Source: a virus
DNA: 37,525 nucleotides
Strand: one strand, 5' to 3'
Virus record (IMG/VR): IMGVR_UViG_3300042991_000896
Coordinates: 1-37,525 of that record
The notes below the pieces were generated by a model. The model worked only from the letters and a program-made list of their open reading frames with translations. It was not told the DNA's origin and searched no databases. Positions 33,214 to 37,525 of this stretch are shown here, one piece after another (positions within the stretch are counted from its first letter, which is position 1; each line of letters starts with the position of its first letter). The position numbers and the translations under genes were made by a program.

Positions 33214-33244
33214 TTGCATTTTGTATTTGTTATCACTATTTTTA
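33214..33244 (+). promoter_or_regulatory. Host-type promoter upstream of the 33284 operon
   Basis: TTG (33214-33216), 20-nt spacer, TATTTTTA (33237-33244; seven of eight to TAnnTTTG). The -33 region lies in an 18-nt exact copy (33204-33221) of the Mre11-Rad50 promoter's -33 region. Confidence 0.5.
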
Positions 33245-33283
33245 CAAGCACAAAAATAATATTATTTTAATTTAAAGAGAATT

Positions 33284-33592
33284 ATGGCAAATTTAAAGCT
33301 CGACCTTTTAAACAAACTAAGAAACGACAAGTATTATGAGGAACTTGAATTAGTGCGTCTTGCACAAGACCCGAATATGAATTACAAGGAAAAAATTGAT
33401 TCTATGCATAATAGACTTGAGAAACTTGCACTTTTAAACGCAGAAATGGGACTTGTAGAACAGTACTTCCAAGAACCCCTACAACAACAGCCACAGCAAA
33501 TACCGCCACAGCAGGTAGCACCAGAAGGAGCACCAGTTGCAGCAGGACAGCAGCCTGTAAGAGTTCATCAGGGGCAGACTCACGGTGAATAA
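33284..33592 (+). CDS. Hypothetical protein, 102 aa, Gln/Pro-rich tail
   Basis: The first 65 residues are helical and charged ('NDKYYEELELVRLAQDPNMN', 'KIDSMHNRLEKLALLNAEMG'). The last 37 are Gln/Pro/Ala-rich ('QQQPQQIPPQQVAPEG'), an extended low-complexity tail. Start ATG 33284 lies 39 nt after the host-type promoter. First gene of a cluster of small genes ending with the exonuclease-like gene. Function unknown. Confidence 0.55.
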   Translation: MANLKLDLLNKLRNDKYYEELELVRLAQDPNMNYKEKIDSMHNRLEKLALLNAEMGLVEQYFQEPLQQQPQQIPPQQVAPEGAPVAAGQQPVRVHQGQTHGE

Positions 33593-33595
33593 CAA

Positions 33596-33790
33596 ATGAT
33601 GATATTGTCTGAAACATATCAAGCACTTTTTATATCTTCCATCATTTTTATGATTTATATTCTTGGTGATTTAATTGTAAAAATGTATGGAAGGTTTAAA
33701 TTGAACAAAGAAACGAGATTTAAATTAACTAATTTTGAAAAAGTGATGTTATTGGTTTCGTTAACAGTTTTTCTTTCATATTTAATATAA
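33596..33790 (+). CDS. Small two-TM membrane protein, 64 aa
   Basis: Two hydrophobic segments, about 10-30 ('ALFISSIIFMIYILGDLIV') and 47-64 ('FEKVMLLVSLTVFLSYLI'), joined by a basic loop ('KMYGRFKLNKETRFK'). ATG 33596 is followed directly by a second ATG. Lies 3 nt after the upstream stop. Could be an inhibitor or small holin-type protein, but nothing in the sequence decides this. Confidence 0.55.
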   Translation: MMILSETYQALFISSIIFMIYILGDLIVKMYGRFKLNKETRFKLTNFEKVMLLVSLTVFLSYLI

Positions 33791-33794
33791 GCAA

Positions 33795-34283
33795 ATGAAA
33801 ACAATTGATTCAGCGTTACAACCAATCACTGGTTTTTTATTTTCAATAACACGAGACACGGTTAATGGTTGGTATGAAATCGAAATTGGTCTCCCAAAGG
33901 GATGGGTTTTCGATGAAAATGATGAAATTAAGTGTGAGATACTTAATAAAACAGATGCTGGGAGTTTAGTCAAAATATCTCCCAAGAAATCTGACATTCT
34001 TATTGATGATTTGGTTTCATTTGTGGAAATTATAATCCAGACTAATAAAAGAATTGCTGAAAAGGAAAAGGAGTTCACAGATAAAATGGAAGAAATGAAA
34101 ACGGCTTTAGAAAAAGAAGCCAGAAAATTCTATGAAGAACTGGATGAACTTAAAGAAAATTCCTTCAAAAGGGTTAATGAAAACTTCGTAACTGAAAAAA
34201 AAGAAACCAGAGGCAGAAAACCAAAAAACTTAACTGCCCCTGAAAGCACCGATAATAGTACCACAGTAGTTACCACAGAATAA
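33795..34283 (+). CDS. Hypothetical protein, 162 aa, beta domain plus coiled coil and AT-hook
   Basis: Residues 10-60 form a probable beta domain ('GWYEIEIGLPKGWVFDENDE', 'LVKISPKKSDI'), then a long helix/coiled coil ('IAEKEKEFTDKMEEMKTALE', 'EARKFYEELDELKENSFKRV'), then a C-terminal AT-hook-like 'ETRGRKPKNL' and a Thr/Ser tail. The AT-hook suggests minor-groove DNA binding, suited to AT-rich DNA. The function is unknown, but the gene looks like part of a conserved set with its neighbours. Confidence 0.6.
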   Translation: MKTIDSALQPITGFLFSITRDTVNGWYEIEIGLPKGWVFDENDEIKCEILNKTDAGSLVKISPKKSDILIDDLVSFVEIIIQTNKRIAEKEKEFTDKMEEMKTALEKEARKFYEELDELKENSFKRVNENFVTEKKETRGRKPKNLTAPESTDNSTTVVTTE

Positions 34284-34290
34284 AATACAC

Positions 34291-34644
34291 ATGGCATTAG
34301 ATAAGAAAATATTATCAATCGATTCCGATGATGATAATAAAGATTATCAAGCATTCGATGAATTTCTCCAAGAAGACACTAATCGTAAAAAAAATCACAC
34401 TGCTTCTGAAATAGAACAGATAGGCGATACTTTACTTGAGGAAATCGAAATTAAAAAAACAAGGCAAGAAATTAAAAGGGGGAAGCACATCCTTTATATT
34501 TTGAAACATGACGACAGGATTTATAGTGAAAAACTATTAAAATCATATAGTTATGAGGACATATATAACATTTATCTTGAAGTTAAGCAAACAAAACGTT
34601 CGGCGATTGCAAAATTTTTTCATTTTCTCTTTAACTTTGACTAA
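34291..34644 (+). CDS. Hypothetical acidic/helical protein, 117 aa
   Basis: The N-terminal 50 residues are acidic and disordered ('ILSIDSDDDNKDYQAFDEFL'). The rest is helical and basic ('GKHILYILKHDDRIYSEKLL', 'EDIYNIYLEVKQTKRSAIAK') ending in an aromatic tail FFHFLFNFD. ATG 34291 is 7 nt after the previous stop. No family recognised. Confidence 0.55.
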   Translation: MALDKKILSIDSDDDNKDYQAFDEFLQEDTNRKKNHTASEIEQIGDTLLEEIEIKKTRQEIKRGKHILYILKHDDRIYSEKLLKSYSYEDIYNIYLEVKQTKRSAIAKFFHFLFNFD

Positions 34645-34652
34645 AATTTTCA

Positions 34653-34660
34653 TATATTTG
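34653..34660 (+). promoter_or_regulatory. TATATTTG -7-like element before the exonuclease-like gene
   Basis: Exact TAnnTTTG element 21 nt before ATG 34682. A TTTGAC at 34636-34641 is only 13 nt upstream, too close for the usual 17-23-nt spacing, so only the -7 half is supported. Confidence 0.4.
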
Positions 34661-34681
34661 TAAACACAAAAACATAAAATA

Positions 34682-35488
34682 ATGGCGAAACAGCTATTTG
34701 AAGACGTTTTCAACAAAGGAGTAATCCACGAAATTTTATTCGTAAACACTAAAGCGGTATTGATATTCCCAACAGTAAAGGAACTTGAAGTAGGCAATAA
34801 ACCGCTTTTTGACCGTTGGAATTATATATTAAAAACCAAGTATGAAAATAATATTCCAGTGGAACAGATGGTGGATATGGATGCATACAGCCAAAAGAAA
34901 TATCAAGATAACGCCCCCTATCTCCCTGAATATACCCGTATTATAGCAATAACAATTGGAAATGTCTATGCGGAAGACGGGAAGTTGAAAAGGCATATTC
35001 AAAAATTCGTGAACGAAGATGAATATCACGTACTTGCACAGTTCATGGATATTTTGTATCATCTGTCAAGTGAGGGCACAAAATCAAGTCCCAATTACTT
35101 TCCAATACTCTGCGGTCACAACATAATATCATATGATATTCCAATGTTGATAAAAAGATTTTTAATCCACAGAGATAAGTTTGAGAACAACAAAGAATTG
35201 CCATTAATGCTTAAAAGAGCATTAAATATAAAACCTTGGGAATCTGGAATTATCGACACTGTAAATGTTTGGAAATTTAATGGCTTCGATACCACATCAT
35301 TAATGTTAATTTCAGATTTCCTTGAACTTAAAAAAACTGTTGATTTAATGTCAATGCCTGAGTTATCAAAATATTATTGGAATAATGTTAAGGAAAAACC
35401 TTCGGAAACGTTGGAGTTTATTTCTCTGCAGTCAGCAACACAAACTAATTTGGTCGTGCAATTTATGAATATATTGAGGCAACTTTAA
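34682..35488 (+). CDS. DnaQ/PolB-type 3'-5' exonuclease-like protein, catalytic motifs degenerate
   Basis: 268 aa resembling the predicted PolB-exonuclease-2 family: exo II 'CGHNIISYDIPMLIKRF' (Asp152), 'GIIDTVNVWKFNGFDTTSLM' and 'LISDFLELKKTVDLMSMPEL' followed by 'KYYW'. In active relatives exo I reads about LIF-D-I-E-TV; here it reads LIFPTVKE (residues 27-34), so the Asp and Glu of the D-x-E pair are missing. In the exo III position 'SLQSATQTNLVVQF' lacks the expected Asp. The protein probably folds but is unlikely to degrade DNA, suggesting a binding or regulatory role. Followed by a terminator. Confidence 0.6.
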   Translation: MAKQLFEDVFNKGVIHEILFVNTKAVLIFPTVKELEVGNKPLFDRWNYILKTKYENNIPVEQMVDMDAYSQKKYQDNAPYLPEYTRIIAITIGNVYAEDGKLKRHIQKFVNEDEYHVLAQFMDILYHLSSEGTKSSPNYFPILCGHNIISYDIPMLIKRFLIHRDKFENNKELPLMLKRALNIKPWESGIIDTVNVWKFNGFDTTSLMLISDFLELKKTVDLMSMPELSKYYWNNVKEKPSETLEFISLQSATQTNLVVQFMNILRQL

Positions 35489-35516
35489 CCACACATATAT
35501 CTTAATTTTAAAATTG

Positions 35517-35550
35517 TGGGGTAAATTAATAAAATTTACCCCATTTTTTT
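35517..35550 (+). terminator. Rho-independent terminator
   Basis: Perfect 10-bp stem GGGGTAAATT/AATTTACCCC, loop AATAA, then A and seven T, directly before the GTATTTAT motif at 35551. Confidence 0.93.
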
Positions 35551-35558
35551 GTATTTAT
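35551..35558 (+). promoter_or_regulatory. GTATTTAT late-promoter-like motif (tail fibre)
   Basis: GTATTTAT followed by A, 16 nt before ATG 35575 and immediately after the terminator T run. Confidence 0.72.
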
Positions 35559-35574
35559 ATGAAACAGAAAAGAC

Positions 35575-37455
35575 ATGAGCATTAAATTTCTTAGTTCAAT
35601 AAATGCAAATAGGGTTACTGGAACAACATGTGTAATTTCACCAATAGTTTGTGCAAGTGCACACGCTTGCGCACCAATAGTTGTTGCTGGTGGCTTATCC
35701 AATGTGCATGCTACTGCAACATATCAAGGTAAAATTGATACCACGCTTAATTATCAAAACTATTTTCTTTTTAAGGATGAGGCAAATACGATTAATTTTT
35801 CAATTGCCAACGGTGCTTCTTCTGGCTCAACTAATTTCTTTCCATATTTTAGGAGTAAAGTAACATCAGCAAATCCTGCCTTATATTTTCTTGGAAACAG
35901 CGTTAATGGTCCGAGTGCAGGAACTGGTCTTATCACATTTGATGGTCGTATTAATGATACGGGTACGGGTTCATCAACAATAACACTTGTTAATTTTGTT
36001 AGCGGATATGAACAATCTAAAACAAAAATAATGGCAGATGGTACGGTTTGTACAATGGGAAATATTAATATGTTTGGTGGCAGTAGCTTGGGTTTAGTTG
36101 CATCTGCTGGTAGTAGTGATAGTGGTAAGATTGTATTTTATAGTGGTGCAAGTCCCACATGTGAATGGGGAAGAATATGGGTAGATTCTCTTAGTGGATG
36201 CTTACAATATCGAAATGCTTGTGATGCTTTGACCACAAGATGTGTATGGCATAGTGGTAATTTTAGTGGTGGTGGGCTGGTTTGGACCGGTTCAACGAAT
36301 AATGGTGTTGGTACATATAGTAGTTCTGGAACAATTTGTGCAGAACCCAATCTAACCTTTGATGGCACTTCATTAGTTTTTGCTGCTGGTGCTACCAGAT
36401 GTATTTGTATGGGTATTGGTAATGACACTTTGTGTATAAACGGTGCAGATACTAATTTAACTAAAGGCGGGGATATTAAAATTCAAGCGGGTGAAGGCTT
36501 TACTAAAACAGGTGGAACTGTTTGTATTATTGCTGGTGATGGTGATGTTTATGGTAGAGTAACCTTAGTTCAAAACAATATAGAAAAATTAGCAACAACA
36601 ACAACAGGTGTGTTAATTTGTGGAAATATAGGTTTAGCAACTGGTGCTGAAAGAATAATATGTTTTAATCAGGCAGCAAGTAGTACTGGTTCGCAATTAA
36701 CTGTTTGTGGTAATCAGGGTGCTGCAACATCTGTTGGTGGTGTGGTTAAAATTATTGGCGGAAATGGTGGCTCAACAAGTGGTACTGGTGGTGCTGTTTG
36801 TCTTGCAGGTGGTGGTACAACAAGTGGTATTGGTGGTGCTGCTTACGTTATTGGCGGTTCAACAGGCACTTGTGGTGGTGCTATTAATATTTGTGGTGGT
36901 GGCGGACCGACCTGTGGTGGTACTGTTAATATTGCTGGTGGCAGTCTTGGTGGAGAAGTTAAAATATATACAAGCGGTACTGATGGCGATTTAATACTTC
37001 ATGGTTGCTATAATGGCGGTAGTGGTTATGTTGGTTTATATTATAATAATCTTCAAAAATTATATACTGTAACAAATGGTATTTGTTTAGGTGCAAATTG
37101 TGGTTTTGGCACGGATTGGGTTGCAACATCTGATTGTAGATTAAAAACAGATATTCAACCAATTACAAATGCACTTTCAGTTGTAAATCAATTATGCGGT
37201 ATTTGCTATAAACTTTGCGATGACATTGAAAATGAAAATCGCATTGGTTTAATCGCACAAAACGTTTTACCAATATTGCCTGAAGTTGTGTCACGTAGTC
37301 AACCAAGTGAGGATGATGTAAAATATGGCATTACTGATGATAAATTGGGAATAAAATATGATAAATTAACAGCACTCTTAATTGAAGCAATCAAAGAACA
37401 ACAAGAACAAATAAATGAATTGAAACTTGAAATTGAAAAAATAAAAGCACATTAA
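35575..37455 (+). CDS. Cys/Gly-rich tail fibre with C-terminal S74 intramolecular chaperone
   Basis: 626 aa. The C-terminal 108 residues are a peptidase S74 chaperone: 'TSDCRLKTDIQPI' with Ser519 and Lys524 as the probable Ser-Lys dyad, then 'RIGLIAQNVLPILPEVV', 'YDKLTALLIEAIKEQQEQIN' and a coiled coil. In S74 proteins this domain helps trimerisation and is cut off just before that Ser. Upstream, about residues 380-470 have short repeats G-G-x-V-x-I-x-G-G separated by Gly/Ser/Thr, suggesting a beta-helix. I count 27 Cys, spread along the fibre, often at alternating positions next to repeats (NICGG, PTCGG). Likely the receptor-binding fibre. Own late-type promoter. Confidence 0.82.
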   Translation: MSIKFLSSINANRVTGTTCVISPIVCASAHACAPIVVAGGLSNVHATATYQGKIDTTLNYQNYFLFKDEANTINFSIANGASSGSTNFFPYFRSKVTSANPALYFLGNSVNGPSAGTGLITFDGRINDTGTGSSTITLVNFVSGYEQSKTKIMADGTVCTMGNINMFGGSSLGLVASAGSSDSGKIVFYSGASPTCEWGRIWVDSLSGCLQYRNACDALTTRCVWHSGNFSGGGLVWTGSTNNGVGTYSSSGTICAEPNLTFDGTSLVFAAGATRCICMGIGNDTLCINGADTNLTKGGDIKIQAGEGFTKTGGTVCIIAGDGDVYGRVTLVQNNIEKLATTTTGVLICGNIGLATGAERIICFNQAASSTGSQLTVCGNQGAATSVGGVVKIIGGNGGSTSGTGGAVCLAGGGTTSGIGGAAYVIGGSTGTCGGAINICGGGGPTCGGTVNIAGGSLGGEVKIYTSGTDGDLILHGCYNGGSGYVGLYYNNLQKLYTVTNGICLGANCGFGTDWVATSDCRLKTDIQPITNALSVVNQLCGICYKLCDDIENENRIGLIAQNVLPILPEVVSRSQPSEDDVKYGITDDKLGIKYDKLTALLIEAIKEQQEQINELKLEIEKIKAH

Positions 37456-37462
37456 AATAAAA

Positions 37463-37525
37463 GTGTTCTCTGCCAATGGTCAATTCATTGGTATTAGCAG
37501 ATTAATTTTGGAAAAAATTAAAAAG
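37463..37525 (+). CDS. Possible start of another gene (cut by window end)
   Basis: From GTG 37463 the frame is open to the window edge: 'VFSANGQFIGISRLILEKIK', a coding-looking sequence. It lies 7 nt after the fibre stop. No ATG is available in frame; GTG is also used at 6848. Alternatively noncoding; an imperfect inverted repeat (CTGCCAATG...CATTGG...GCAG) spans 37470-37500. Confidence 0.35.
   Translation, partial: MFSANGQFIGISRLILEKIKK

Noticed and set aside
36690-36960. Gly-rich repeats in the fibre as a DNA repeat or diversity-generating variable region
   Set aside because: They are protein-level beta-repeats with diverged codons; no reverse transcriptase or template repeat is visible in the window.
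1-37525. Minus-strand open frames
   Set aside because: All lie opposite clear + strand genes, lack recognisable motifs and promoter elements, and are read as shadows.
1-37525. tRNA genes or CRISPR arrays
   Set aside because: No cloverleaf-like or regularly spaced repeat pattern was seen in the short intergenic gaps; genes fill nearly all the sequence.

Overview
The window is a continuous stretch of a large tailed-phage genome (contractile-tail, T4-like). It is densely packed, AT-rich, and every supportable gene lies on the + strand. Myovirus evidence: a gp25-like baseplate protein followed by a gp6/baseplate-J protein, a very long protein with a tail-protein-I-like segment, an S74-chaperone tail fibre, and T4-style replication/recombination genes. 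Three things point to a Bacteroidota host: start codons sit in A/T-rich leaders without Shine-Dalgarno sequences; several replication genes are preceded by TTG-N19/20-TAnnTTTG promoters; and the tail proteins carry the FnIII-like repeats common in Bacteroidota surface proteins. This host assignment is inference.

Layout. 1-2.7 kb: end of a glycosyltransferase gene and three small unknown genes, closed by a terminator. 2.8-14.7 kb: baseplate/tail module (gp25-like, gp6-like, two unknown baseplate-region proteins, a 1459-aa tail protein, a Cys-rich FnIII protein and two more structural proteins). 14.8-18.1 kb: ribbon-helix-helix protein, RuvC-like resolvase, a frameshifted GIY-YIG-type gene, an HTH-metallophosphoesterase and a coiled-coil protein. 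18.2-23.4 kb: DnaG-type primase, a small sigma factor, and a single-chain Mre11-Rad50 (SbcD-SbcC) fusion. 23.4-31.9 kb: a coiled-coil membrane protein, dCMP deaminase, a degenerate amidase homologue, unknown virion-type proteins, a spanin-like membrane protein, a 1094-aa DUF3008-like protein and a two-TM holin-like protein. 32.0-32.8 kb: an amidase with intact catalytic motifs. 32.8-35.5 kb: small unknown genes and a degenerate 3'-5' exonuclease. 35.6-37.5 kb: a Cys/Gly-rich tail fibre with a C-terminal S74 domain, then the possible start of one more gene.

Regulation is the clearest unexplained structure. A motif GTATTTAT (one CTATTTAT variant) lies 14-22 nt before the start codon of ten tail, lysis, fibre and accessory genes, often just after a terminator; two further copies are less regular. 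It looks like a phage-specific late promoter element. The primase, the Mre11-Rad50 fusion, the HTH-phosphoesterase and a small gene at 33.3 kb instead have host-type promoters. The phage-encoded sigma factor is a natural candidate reader of the late motif. Also notable: three proteins that resemble enzymes but have lost catalytic residues, and extreme cysteine enrichment confined to distal tail proteins.

No gene-free stretch exceeds 300 bases. I saw no tRNA, rRNA, CRISPR array or insertion sequence.
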